The notes below the pieces were generated by a model. That model was not told where the DNA came from. It worked only from the letters and a program-made list of their open reading frames with translations, and did no database searches. Both the position numbers and the translations under genes were made by a program. Below, one piece after another: positions 23,199 to 31,415 of a stretch of 37,151 bases of DNA (the stretch's first letter is position 1; every line of letters starts with the position of its first letter). Source of the stretch: DATDCV01 sp036524155 (GTDB lineage Bacteria; Verrucomicrobiota; Verrucomicrobiia; Limisphaerales; UBA8199); contig DATDCV010000218.1 in assembly GCA_036524155.1 (NCBI GenBank), positions 1-37,151 of the forward strand. Reading direction: 5' to 3'.

Positions 23199-25313
23199 TC
23201 AGTCGCCCTTCACCCAGATATAGTCAAGGCCCACGATACCGGGCTCGAGACACTCGAACACCATCTCGTGGGCGCCAGCTTTGAGTTCCACGGGCTTGAG
23301 GTGGACGTTGAGGACGCGCGGCGCATAGGACGACCGCAGCCGGACGACCTCCGCGCCGTCGGCCGCGGGGAGCGGAGTTCCGTCCAGCAGGACGCGGAGG
23401 CTGGCGCCGTCCGGGCGGTGAACGGCGACCAGGTGGATCGTGGTGCGGCCAGCCTTCTCCGCCGGCAGGCTGAACTTAAGCTTATCTCCTTTCGCAGCGT
23501 GCCAGAGGGCCACCTGGCTCTGGGTCGCCAATGGGAAAGGTGCGATTTCGAGCCGCCCTGAGACTGCCTCCGGGTGGAGTTGCTCGGCCGTAAAGAAGCG
23601 CGCGCCGGTCGCACCGCCGAGGGCTTTTGGCTCGCGTTTCGGCAGCGGCGGGATCCTCAAGTCCGAAGGCATTAGTGCGCGGTGGTCGTCAATCGTGTTG
23701 GGGCGCGCGTAGTGATAAACGATGCGGGCATAACTAAGCCCCGGCGTGCGATTATGGGCCCATAGCTCAAGAAAAGCGCCGAGGGATCGTTCGAAGGGAA
23801 TTGCGTCAAGCACCTGGAAACGGTGATTGGACACGTAGCCTGACGTATCCGGACCAGAGTCAAGCGGCTGCCCGCAGTAGGGATGAGCAAACAGATCCGG
23901 CCGGCTCCAGGAATAATTGAAGTAGTCTTCTGAGCCGGTGCCGAAAGTCGAAGGCCCGAGTTCACCGTCGACGAGGAACTTTTCGTCACCTTCGCCCCAC
24001 CAGTTGCCGCCGGCAGTGGGGACGCCGGAAGGATTCATGATCATCGCGGCGCACCCGGCGAAGACGCCCTTCCCGATGGCGAGAAGGTAAGGGAGATCAA
24101 GAGCGGGTCCGCCAGCCAGCAGATCGTGGTCGGCGCGCCACTTCGCACGGAAGTAGAGCGAGCGCTCATCCCACTGCCAGGGCGAAATCAGGATCGAGCC
24201 CTCGAGTCGCACTGGTGCGGCTGTAAGATTGAGGATGTCAATGCGGACTGATTTCTCATAAGGCATCACAAAGCGGCACGTCATCGTGCCGTCCGGTTCG
24301 ACAGAAAAGGGGAGGCTCGAGAACGGATTGATACCGGGACCGGAGCCGAAGAAATCTCCGACCGGCGCCTCCACCTGCGGCCGTTGCGAGCCATCGAAGG
24401 CGATCCGCAGGAGGCATCCCCGCAAGGCCGCATCGGGTTGCGCCGCGGGCAGGCGGAGCTTGAGTTCCCGCACCGCCGCCGGTCCCTTGTCCGGAGATGA
24501 CCACGTCCAGGAGCGCCCGGGCTCGATCGCGCTTTCGATCTTCGCGCGATCACCCTGGCGCAGGCTTCCCGGATTGGTGAGACCAGTCACCGCAGCCTGA
24601 AGCTGAGTTTGGAACTCCTTGAGGTCCTTTTTGGGATCAAACGTCTTGACGGCGGTTCCTTTTTCGTAGAGGCGGGTTTGGAGATGGTAGAAGTGCAGCT
24701 CGTTGAGCTTGCCTTCCCACGTGACCCGCAGCCCACGGGCAAACGGGACAGGCAAGTAATCCGCATCTTCCTGGCTGAAGGCGTCCCCCGCATCAAGGCC
24801 GATGCCGGCTAACTTGAGGTAATGACTGGAACGTCTGGCAAGGAAGTCGTAAGCAGGCCCCTCCCAAATCAGGCTGCCGTCTTCTGAGCTGGTCTGATCA
24901 ACTGGAGGATCCAAGTATACCCTTAGCACCCCGGCCATGCCGGCAGACCAGCCTCGGGCGATCGCGCCGGGACCATTGACTTCCGCAACCAGGAACAACC
25001 CCGGCTGGTCTCCCTGAGGCGCACGCAGCACCTTCTGAAATCCGGGGATAGGCTCGCCCCCAAAACCGTCAGCGTTTGCGAACCAGCCTGGCGTTTCGCT
25101 GGTGGTTGAACGGCGGTCGTAGCTCGAGAACTGCACCGTGCGGTAACTTGGCACTGGCCAGCGCGCGAGCCGGTCCAGATCGGTCATTTCTTCGAGCAGT
25201 GTGCCGGTGGTGATCACTGTGGCGGCGGGTTCCGCGGCGCCGACTGGAGTCCCGAAGAAACCCAGTCCCACCGCCACGCCAACCAGGGATAGCAGGGAAG
25301 TTCGATTCATCAT
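23199..25313 (-). CDS. GH172 (DUF2961) enzyme, alpha-furanosidase-type
   Basis: A 704-aa exported protein with a Sec signal peptide (MMNRTSLLSLVGVAVGLGFF, cleavage near VGAAE). It has the DUF2961 signatures SSYDRRSTT at the start and WWGEGDEKFLVDGE followed by FGTGSEDYFNYSW. DUF2961 is now family GH172, whose studied members act on alpha-D-fructofuranosides or alpha-D-arabinofuranosides. Glu441 (GEGD) and Glu462 (GSEDY) are 21 residues apart, which fits the catalytic pair reported for a Bifidobacterium member as I recall it. A C-terminal beta-sandwich (about 540-704) follows the core. It is the first gene of the operon with GH2 and the URO-D-like gene. The start is MMNR; a second Met at position 2 is equally possible. 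Actual sugar specificity here is open. Confidence 0.9.
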   Translation of the reverse strand: MMNRTSLLSLVGVAVGLGFFGTPVGAAEPAATVITTGTLLEEMTDLDRLARWPVPSYRTVQFSSYDRRSTTSETPGWFANADGFGGEPIPGFQKVLRAPQGDQPGLFLVAEVNGPGAIARGWSAGMAGVLRVYLDPPVDQTSSEDGSLIWEGPAYDFLARRSSHYLKLAGIGLDAGDAFSQEDADYLPVPFARGLRVTWEGKLNELHFYHLQTRLYEKGTAVKTFDPKKDLKEFQTQLQAAVTGLTNPGSLRQGDRAKIESAIEPGRSWTWSSPDKGPAAVRELKLRLPAAQPDAALRGCLLRIAFDGSQRPQVEAPVGDFFGSGPGINPFSSLPFSVEPDGTMTCRFVMPYEKSVRIDILNLTAAPVRLEGSILISPWQWDERSLYFRAKWRADHDLLAGGPALDLPYLLAIGKGVFAGCAAMIMNPSGVPTAGGNWWGEGDEKFLVDGELGPSTFGTGSEDYFNYSWSRPDLFAHPYCGQPLDSGPDTSGYVSNHRFQVLDAIPFERSLGAFLELWAHNRTPGLSYARIVYHYARPNTIDDHRALMPSDLRIPPLPKREPKALGGATGARFFTAEQLHPEAVSGRLEIAPFPLATQSQVALWHAAKGDKLKFSLPAEKAGRTTIHLVAVHRPDGASLRVLLDGTPLPAADGAEVVRLRSSYAPRVLNVHLKPVELKAGAHEMVFECLEPGIVGLDYIWVKGD

Positions 25314-25994
25314 GATTCAGGATCAGGCTAACAGAGTTTTGACCGGGGCATACTGCACCGTGAGCGCGTTTGTGAAAAGCCCCGTTTCGCGGCAGCCTGC
25401 TTCGCGGAAGTTCCTGCCAAATCTCATTTTGGCGGGAGGGGTAGGGACAAAGTTCAATCTCTCGTCCCTGCCTCAACCAGTGCATCCGGTGAGAGCGTGG
25501 GCTACGAGTGCGGTACTGTTGGTAGCTTTGGGCGTCTCTCCCAATCCCCCTTTTTGTTTTTCAGCGGCGCGGCGCAGCGTGGCGGCGGGTAACAGCGACG
25601 CGACGAAAACTGGTGCGGCGGCGCGGAAGGTGAGCCGCCGCGCCGCGCCGCTGAAAAACAAGGGGAAACCACCGGGCCGGCCGTTTCTACCAACAGTACC
25701 GAACTGAGAAGGAGAAGTGGCGTGCCAGCGCAGGTCTCGGACCGGGTATTCGATTCGTGGGCGCAGAAACGAAGAAACCCGCTCGGGACGCCGGAGGTAG
25801 CGGCGAGGCATGGGTTCCGCGGCGGTGAGCGAGCTGTGGAGGCGGAAAGTGTTTCTGCTGGCTGAGGAATGATCGCGCCAGCGGCGCAGCGCGGCGCAAG
25901 TCGACGACCTCGGTTTTCAGATTGAGAATCGCTGGCAGTCCGAGTGGTACCTTGACCGGGGTAGCTCATCGATTTTAGCCTCATATCGAATCCA
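25314..25994. other. 680-bp divergent intergenic region
   Basis: It separates the minus-strand GH172 operon from the plus-strand GH127 gene, so promoters for both should be here; no convincing sigma70 pair was found by eye. It holds a nested inverted repeat at 25511-25701. Open frames crossing it have no domain and run through the repeat, so I call no gene. Confidence 0.6.
25511..25701. repeat. Nested inverted repeat of about 190 bp
   Basis: Outer arms of 15 bp (25511-25525 and 25687-25701, CGGTACTGTTGGTAG and its complement) and inner arms of 21 bp (25555-25575 and 25640-25660) are exact. They are separated by diverged spacers of 29 and 26 nt and a GC-rich centre of 64 nt. The layout resembles a folded, MITE-like element and shares no arm sequence with the repeat at 17443-17542. 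Confidence 0.8.
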
Positions 25995-28781
25995 ATGCGC
26001 ATGAAATGGCTCGTTTTGTCGGCTTGGGCAACGGTCGTGAGCGGACTGGCCCAGCCGTTGTTGGACCGCGGCACGCTGCAGATGGACTCGCTGCCAGATG
26101 CCCGACTCAGGTTCGCCGGGCTGATAGGTGACCGTGTCGACGCCAACGTCAAAAATTGGCTCCTCTGCGCGCCCCAGGCAAATCCAGGAATGCTTGAGAT
26201 GTTTCACATGCGCGACCGTAAGCCGGCGCCTCAGTTGGTGCCCTGGGCGGGTGAATTCGTCGCAAAATACCTCATCTCGGCGGTGCAGGCATTGCGAATG
26301 ACCGATGAGCCGCAGTTGCGCCAACAGGTGTCGAACGTTGTTGCGGCGTTCATTTCCACTCAAGCGGAGGATGGTTACCTTGGCCCGTTTCCTAAAGAGA
26401 CCCGCCTGCTGAAGAATTGGGACCTTTGGGCGCACTACCACGCCATCTATGCCTTGCTGCTCTGGTACGAGCACAGCGGCGATGCGGTGGCGCTGTCCGC
26501 GGCGCGAAAGGCGGCCGATCTGGTCTGCAACACCTACCTGGATACGGGGCGTCGGGTATTTGACGCGGGCGACCCGGAGATGAACATGTCCATCCTGACG
26601 GGCTTGCTCATGCTCCATCGTGCCACCGGGGAGCCGCGATATCTGCGCATGGCCCGCGAGGTCGAGCGCGATTGGGAGCGAACCGGCGATTACCTGCGCG
26701 CCGGGCTCGATGGACGGGAATTCTACCAGTCGCCCCGGCCGCGTTGGGAGAGTCTCCACGACTTGCAAGGCCTGCTGGAACTTTGGCGCGTGACCGGCGA
26801 CACCAAGTACCGCGAAGCGTTCATTCATCACTGGCGAAGTATCCGCCGGTGGGACCGGCGCAACACGGGCGGCTTCAGTTCCGGGGAGCAGGCGACCGGC
26901 AACCCTTACGCTCCCACTGCCATCGAGACCTGTTGCACCGTGGCGTGGATGGCACTGACCGTCGATTATTTGCGCCTGACGGGAGATGCGCGCGCCGCAG
27001 ATGATCTCGAACTGGCGACGCTGAACGCTGGCCTCGGCGCCCAGCATCCGAGCGGCCGCTGGTGGACCTACAATACCCCGATGGACGGCGTCCGCGAGGC
27101 CAGCGCCCACACGATTGTTTTTCAAGCGCGTGCCGGCACGCCAGAGCTCAACTGTTGTTCCGTCAACGGCCCGCGTGCGCTCGGTATGCTGGGCGAATGG
27201 GCCATAATGTCTGAGCCCGAGGGCCTCGTTCTCAACAGCTATCTTCCGGGCGCGATCGTTGCGCCTTGTCGCGGGCAACTGGTCCGGCTCGTGCTAGACC
27301 GCGATTATCCGGTGGTCGATTCGCAGAAGGTGCTCGTAGCCGAGGGCGGCCAGACCGAGTGGACGTTGAGCCTGCGCGTTCCGGGCTGGTCACGAAGAAC
27401 GCGGGTGCGGGCCAATTTCGATGGTGTGCCGGCTGAACCAGCAGCAGGCTCGTTTCTGCATATTCGCAGGCGTTGGAAGGCGGGCGACGAGATCGTCCTG
27501 GAGTTTGACTTCGGACTTCGGGCTATCGCCGGTGCCAACGAGGCAACGGGCCAGGTCTCCCTCTACCGCGGTCCGCTGCTGCTGGCTTATGACCAGGCGC
27601 TGAACGCGCTTGATGAACCGGAGATCCCGGCCCTGGATCTGTTACAGCTCAAAGCCGCTGCCGTGGTTCACGACCGCAAACCACCCTCGATCACACAGCC
27701 AGCCCGCTGGCTGGAAATCGACGTGCCGACCGTCCGCGGACAGACCCTTCGGCTGGTGGACTTCGCCAGTGGCGGTGCCGGTGGCACGCGCTATCGCACC
27801 TGGCTTTCGCCCGGTGACCCGCTCCCAGCACCCGTATTCACTCAATACCCGCCTGATGGCGAGCGGGTGCGGCCCGGTCCGGTCCAGTTTCGATGGCGTC
27901 GACCGCGCAGGCAAACCGAGTCAAGCTGCCGCCTTGAGGTCGCGAGCGACGCCTCGTTCAATGGAGTACTCATTACTACCAACCTCGCGACTGGAGCCCG
28001 GGTCACAGTTGAACTCCCCGCGCCCCAACCGGCAGCCGCCGCCGCTCGTTGGTGGCGGGTTGTGACGGTGGCCCGCAGCGGAGAAACGACCCCCGATGTG
28101 CCGCCGGCTGTGTTCACACTGGCACAGGACGCCCCGATGCAGTCGCTGCCGCCGGAGCCTAACCCAGGTCCGAACGGCGAACTTATTCTCCACTCACTGC
28201 GTGGCGAGGCGCGTCCGAATTTTGGCGAGCTGCTTTCCGAGAAGTTCGTGACGCACAACAGCGAGGGAACAAAGGTGAACGGCCGCGACCAGATGCTCCT
28301 CTATTCCATGCCAGCCTGGCCCGAAGAGGATTTTACGGTTGCCGTTCGGGTTCGTATCGATGAAGTGCCCAAGGATCGAATCGGGCAGATTTTCAGCGCC
28401 TGGACAGCCGGCATGGACGATCCGCTCCGATTGGTAGTCGATAAGGGCCGCGTGTTCGCTCGCGTCGAGGCCGGGGCGGGCTACGGCACACCGGGCGTAC
28501 CGATCGAGACCAACCACTGGCATCAGATTGCCGCCGTGAAACGCGGAGAATGGCTCACCTTGTTCGTTGATGGTCACCCGACCGGCGATTGCTCTGTGCC
28601 TCAATTCGCCACTACCGCTACTCGGCAGTGTGCGTTGGGTGGCAACCCCCACTTCAACGGCAACGAGTTCCTGGCCGCGACCTTCGCGGATTTCGGTTTC
28701 TGGGCCCGCGCGCTTTCGTCGGAAGAACTGCGGTTGCCTCAGCCAGAAACGACCTCCAGCCGGAACGCTCGTCCGCGGTGA
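25995..28781 (+). CDS. GH127 beta-L-arabinofuranosidase-type enzyme with LamG-like tail
   Basis: A 928-aa exported protein; signal peptide to about residue 19. The GH127 (DUF1680) alpha/alpha-barrel occupies about 40-540: HAIYALLLWYEHSGD, YTFLxDTG-like NTYLDTGRRVFD, IETCCTVAWM and ELNCCSVNGPR. Family enzymes use a cysteine nucleophile in a zinc-bound site made of Glu-x-Cys plus Cys-Cys. Here these are Glu311/Cys313 and Cys387/Cys388, with spacing close to the characterised HypBA1 enzyme, so the site looks complete. After a beta domain there is a fibronectin-like segment (about 615-700) and a LamG/concanavalin-like domain at about 770-915 (NHWHQIAAVKRGEWLTLFVDG). Such tails usually bind glycans. 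The start could be residue 1 or the Met at residue 3; there is no clear SD. Substrate is probably a plant-type arabinosylated glycan, by family only. Confidence 0.92.
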   Translation: MRMKWLVLSAWATVVSGLAQPLLDRGTLQMDSLPDARLRFAGLIGDRVDANVKNWLLCAPQANPGMLEMFHMRDRKPAPQLVPWAGEFVAKYLISAVQALRMTDEPQLRQQVSNVVAAFISTQAEDGYLGPFPKETRLLKNWDLWAHYHAIYALLLWYEHSGDAVALSAARKAADLVCNTYLDTGRRVFDAGDPEMNMSILTGLLMLHRATGEPRYLRMAREVERDWERTGDYLRAGLDGREFYQSPRPRWESLHDLQGLLELWRVTGDTKYREAFIHHWRSIRRWDRRNTGGFSSGEQATGNPYAPTAIETCCTVAWMALTVDYLRLTGDARAADDLELATLNAGLGAQHPSGRWWTYNTPMDGVREASAHTIVFQARAGTPELNCCSVNGPRALGMLGEWAIMSEPEGLVLNSYLPGAIVAPCRGQLVRLVLDRDYPVVDSQKVLVAEGGQTEWTLSLRVPGWSRRTRVRANFDGVPAEPAAGSFLHIRRRWKAGDEIVLEFDFGLRAIAGANEATGQVSLYRGPLLLAYDQALNALDEPEIPALDLLQLKAAAVVHDRKPPSITQPARWLEIDVPTVRGQTLRLVDFASGGAGGTRYRTWLSPGDPLPAPVFTQYPPDGERVRPGPVQFRWRRPRRQTESSCRLEVASDASFNGVLITTNLATGARVTVELPAPQPAAAAARWWRVVTVARSGETTPDVPPAVFTLAQDAPMQSLPPEPNPGPNGELILHSLRGEARPNFGELLSEKFVTHNSEGTKVNGRDQMLLYSMPAWPEEDFTVAVRVRIDEVPKDRIGQIFSAWTAGMDDPLRLVVDKGRVFARVEAGAGYGTPGVPIETNHWHQIAAVKRGEWLTLFVDGHPTGDCSVPQFATTATRQCALGGNPHFNGNEFLAATFADFGFWARALSSEELRLPQPETTSSRNARPR

Positions 28782-28802
28782 TCTTAACGACTATCGGCAG
28801 GG

Positions 28803-29843
28803 TCAGCATGTCCCCGCATAAGCTTGCTCCGTCCATTTCAGAATGCTCAATGCGTTCTCGGGGCTGTTTAAGGCCGGGGGATCGCCGTGCTGGATGCAAT
28901 CGGCGAAGTACTCGCATTCGGCGGTGTAAGGATTGATCTTCGGGAAAGGAATCTTCTCGAAGCGCCTTTTCAGGTCCTTGTTTTGCTTCGCGTCGTAGGC
29001 TGCGTCGCCCAAGCCAAAGATGGCTTCCATCGTGCCGCCGCTGCCCTGGCCGATGGTGCCCTCGGTGAGAATTGCGCCTTGCGAGCCGTAGATCTCGAGG
29101 CGCGTCCGGCTCGCTTCGTCGGGGATGCAGAAAAAGCAATCTACGGTCGCGTGCGCACCGGATTTGAATTCGAGGAGCGTGGTGGAGGCGTCCTCGCTGC
29201 GGTAGGGATGAACGAGGCGGTTGGTGAGTGCAGTCAGACGTTTGATTGGGCCGGCGAAATAGCCGAGCAGGTCATAGAGGTGAGTTGCCATGTCGATGAG
29301 GGCGCCGCCGCCGCCAAGCTTCGGGTTCTGGCGCCAGGCGCCTTTCATCGGAGGATACCAGCAGGAGAGTTGGGCCCGCAGGTACACAAGCCGGCCGAGG
29401 CGTCCGGTGTCATTGAGTTCCTTGATGCGCTGGTGCGCGCCGTGGAACTTCATCATGTAGCCTTCCTGGAGGAAAACGCCGTGCTTGCGGCAAGCCGCCA
29501 CTGCCGCCTGGCCTTCGCGCAGGTTCAGCGTGAGCGGCTTTTCGCAAAGGACGTGCTTGCCGGCGGCTGCGGCCAACCTGATCTGCCGAGCGTGACACCC
29601 CACCGGCGACGCGATGTAGACCGCCTCGACTTCAGGGTCCGCGAGCAAGTCGGTATCGCGCGTGTAAGCGCGCTTGATCCCGAAGTGCGCCGCAATTTCG
29701 TTGACCTGGACAGGGTCCATCACGGCGACGAGGCGGCAGTTCTTCGCCCGGAGCATGCCGGGAATGGTTTTGCGCCGCGCGATTCCGCCGGCACCGATCA
29801 CCCCAAAACTGATTTTTGACGCGGACGTGCTTCTTCCTTTCAT
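28803..29843 (-). CDS. Gfo/Idh/MocA-family NAD(P)-dependent oxidoreductase
   Basis: A 346-aa cytoplasmic enzyme. FGVIGAGGIARRKTIPGM is the Rossmann dinucleotide-binding loop, and CEKPLTLN carries the family's EKP motif (Glu101-Lys102-Pro103), whose Lys takes part in catalysis. GGALIDMATHLYDLLGYF contains the G-G-x-x-x-D-x-x-x-H pattern, with Asp and His near the active site. Family members oxidise or reduce sugars and sugar derivatives; the substrate is not deducible. ATG 29843 gives a normal N-terminus; the frame continues 15 codons upstream with no family match. It lies 47 bp after the aminotransferase gene, is probably co-transcribed with it, and is convergent with GH127 (21-bp gap). Confidence 0.9.
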   Translation of the reverse strand: MKGRSTSASKISFGVIGAGGIARRKTIPGMLRAKNCRLVAVMDPVQVNEIAAHFGIKRAYTRDTDLLADPEVEAVYIASPVGCHARQIRLAAAAGKHVLCEKPLTLNLREGQAAVAACRKHGVFLQEGYMMKFHGAHQRIKELNDTGRLGRLVYLRAQLSCWYPPMKGAWRQNPKLGGGGALIDMATHLYDLLGYFAGPIKRLTALTNRLVHPYRSEDASTTLLEFKSGAHATVDCFFCIPDEASRTRLEIYGSQGAILTEGTIGQGSGGTMEAIFGLGDAAYDAKQNKDLKRRFEKIPFPKINPYTAECEYFADCIQHGDPPALNSPENALSILKWTEQAYAGTC

Positions 29844-29890
29844 GGTGTGTCTGCGTGCTGGCTGTGGAATTCCGTTACAAGCTGGCATCC

Positions 29891-31183
29891 TTAACTATAT
29901 GCCTTGATGACCTTTACCAGCGCGCCCGCGATTTCGACCATGCTTTGCTCGGAATAAACCGGGAAGGCGAAGCAAGTGAAAGTGTGCTGCTCGTGCCAGC
30001 GCGCGTTGGGAACGTCCACGAGAGTGTAGTCGGCACTGCCGGCGTCGGCATATTCCTTCGACGTGAACGGGAAACCGGAATTCCCGAAGCCCTTGTGCTG
30101 CTGAAACGCTTTCTCCGTGTGACACTGTGGCCAGAACACCTTCCAGACCGGCGCGCCCTCGGCGCCGGCTGCGGCGACGAACTGTTTGATGTCACAACTC
30201 ATTTTTTCGAGGTCGAGAGAGAACGCGCAGACATACCATCCGTTTCGGCGTTCAGGGGTGTCGATCGGGGTATACTTGACCTGCGGCAACCCGCCAAGCG
30301 CTTCGAGCAGGATGCGGCCGTTACGCCGGCGGGCGGGCATGTTCCACGAGTCCATGCGGGCCAGTTCGGCCAGACCGATGGCGGACTGCATTTCGGTCAT
30401 GCGGTAGTTCCAGCCGACCCGGTTGTGGATATAAGGGAGCTTCTGTTCGAGCGCGAGCAGGTTGAGGCGCTCCTTCACATCGTAGCCGTGGTCGCGAAAA
30501 CTGCGGGCCTGCCAAGCAAGCTCTTCATCGTCGGTGGTGACCATGCCGCCCTCGCCGCCCGTGGTGAAGGTCTTGTTCTGGCAGAAGCTGCAGCCGGCGA
30601 TGTGGCCCAGCGTGCCGGTTTTCTTCCCCTTGTACACGCCGCCAAAAGCCTCCGCGTTGTCCTCGACGACAAACAGGTTGTGCTTCTTGGCGAAGGCCTG
30701 GATTTTGTCCATGTCGCACACGTTTCCGTACAGGTGGACAGGCATGACCGCCTTGGTGCGCCGGGTGACGAGTTTCTCGGCCGACTCAACACTCAGGCAA
30801 TGGTCATCGAGATTGACATCGGCGAACCGTGGTATGGCGCCTGCCTGCACGATTGAGAAGCTGGAGGCGATGAATGTGTAGCTCGGCACGATGACATCGT
30901 CGCCGGGGCCGATGCCCAGCGCGGAGAGCCCGACGTGCAAGGCGGCGGTGCCAGTGGCGACGCTGATGGCGTATTTGCTGCCCTGCCAGCGCGCGAATTC
31001 CTGTTCGAACTCCATGCCGCGCCGGCCAGTCCAATAATTGACCTTTCCGGACCGCAGCACCTCTTCAACGGATTTGATGGCAGGCTCGTCGAAGGAAGGC
31101 CAGTGCGGCAACGGCGTGGAAACGGCTTTGGGCCCGCCGTCCAGCACGAGTTTCTGTGAGACGATGGTCTGGAGGGTGTTCAT
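29891..31183 (-). CDS. DegT/DnrJ/EryC1/StrS-family PLP aminotransferase
   Basis: A 430-aa cytoplasmic enzyme. YWTGRRGMEFEQEFARW, SVATGTAALHVGLSALGIGPGDDVIVPSYTFIASS, MPVHLYGN and VVEDNAEAFGG follow the usual family order. Lys204 in CQNKTFTTGGEGG is the PLP-binding lysine. VGWNYRMTEMQSAIG is also a family hallmark. Family members transaminate keto sugars (often nucleotide-linked) or act as dehydratases; some close relatives work with Gfo/Idh/MocA partners on sugars or cyclitols. The neighbour downstream is such an oxidoreductase, so a two-step oxidation/amination is plausible but inferred. The start is at 31183, where family similarity begins; the frame to 31393 has no protein character upstream of it. 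No clear SD. Confidence 0.9.
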   Translation of the reverse strand: MNTLQTIVSQKLVLDGGPKAVSTPLPHWPSFDEPAIKSVEEVLRSGKVNYWTGRRGMEFEQEFARWQGSKYAISVATGTAALHVGLSALGIGPGDDVIVPSYTFIASSFSIVQAGAIPRFADVNLDDHCLSVESAEKLVTRRTKAVMPVHLYGNVCDMDKIQAFAKKHNLFVVEDNAEAFGGVYKGKKTGTLGHIAGCSFCQNKTFTTGGEGGMVTTDDEELAWQARSFRDHGYDVKERLNLLALEQKLPYIHNRVGWNYRMTEMQSAIGLAELARMDSWNMPARRRNGRILLEALGGLPQVKYTPIDTPERRNGWYVCAFSLDLEKMSCDIKQFVAAAGAEGAPVWKVFWPQCHTEKAFQQHKGFGNSGFPFTSKEYADAGSADYTLVDVPNARWHEQHTFTCFAFPVYSEQSMVEIAGALVKVIKAYS

Positions 31184-31199
31184 AGGATTGTGCCTGACG

Positions 31200-31415
31200 A
31201 TTTCTAACCGGTTTCGTGCCAGAACACAAAAATATATTGAGCACGCCGAGCTGGATGTTCTCGGCCGGCGCCTGCGGCAACTGCTTAACGTTGCGGCGGT
31301 GGAAGGCGAGGAACTCACCACCGAAGTCGCCGCGGCCGTGCTGGGCCGGGACATGGTGCACGTGATCACCGACTTGGGAGAAATCGAAAGCAAAGGCCTG
31401 TTTGAGTTCGCTTGA
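31200..31415 (+). pseudogene. Orphan C-terminal-like fragment, regulator/ATPase type
   Basis: About 70 codons with strong G/C third positions and a protein-like translation (RQLLNVAAVEGEELTTEVAAAVLG, then ITDLGEIESKGL) but no ATG, GTG or TTG start with an SD. The pattern resembles the helical segment after the ATPase domain of large AAA-type regulators and guanylate/adenylate cyclase-linked ATPases, where LL-AA-V-G-EF-A-V-A-VLG is common. It lies between the divergent aminotransferase and DUF2851 genes and overlaps the latter's presumed start by 14 bp. It is probably a leftover of a deleted gene. Confidence 0.45.

Noticed and set aside
25502..26152. Minus-strand 216-codon frame in the GH172/GH127 gap
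   Set aside because: It crosses the nested inverted repeat and the start of GH127, with low-complexity Ser/Pro/Arg composition; a shadow frame.
31184..31393. 70-residue extension of the aminotransferase
   Set aside because: It is antisense to the regulator-like fragment and Ser/Arg-rich, with no similarity to family N-termini.
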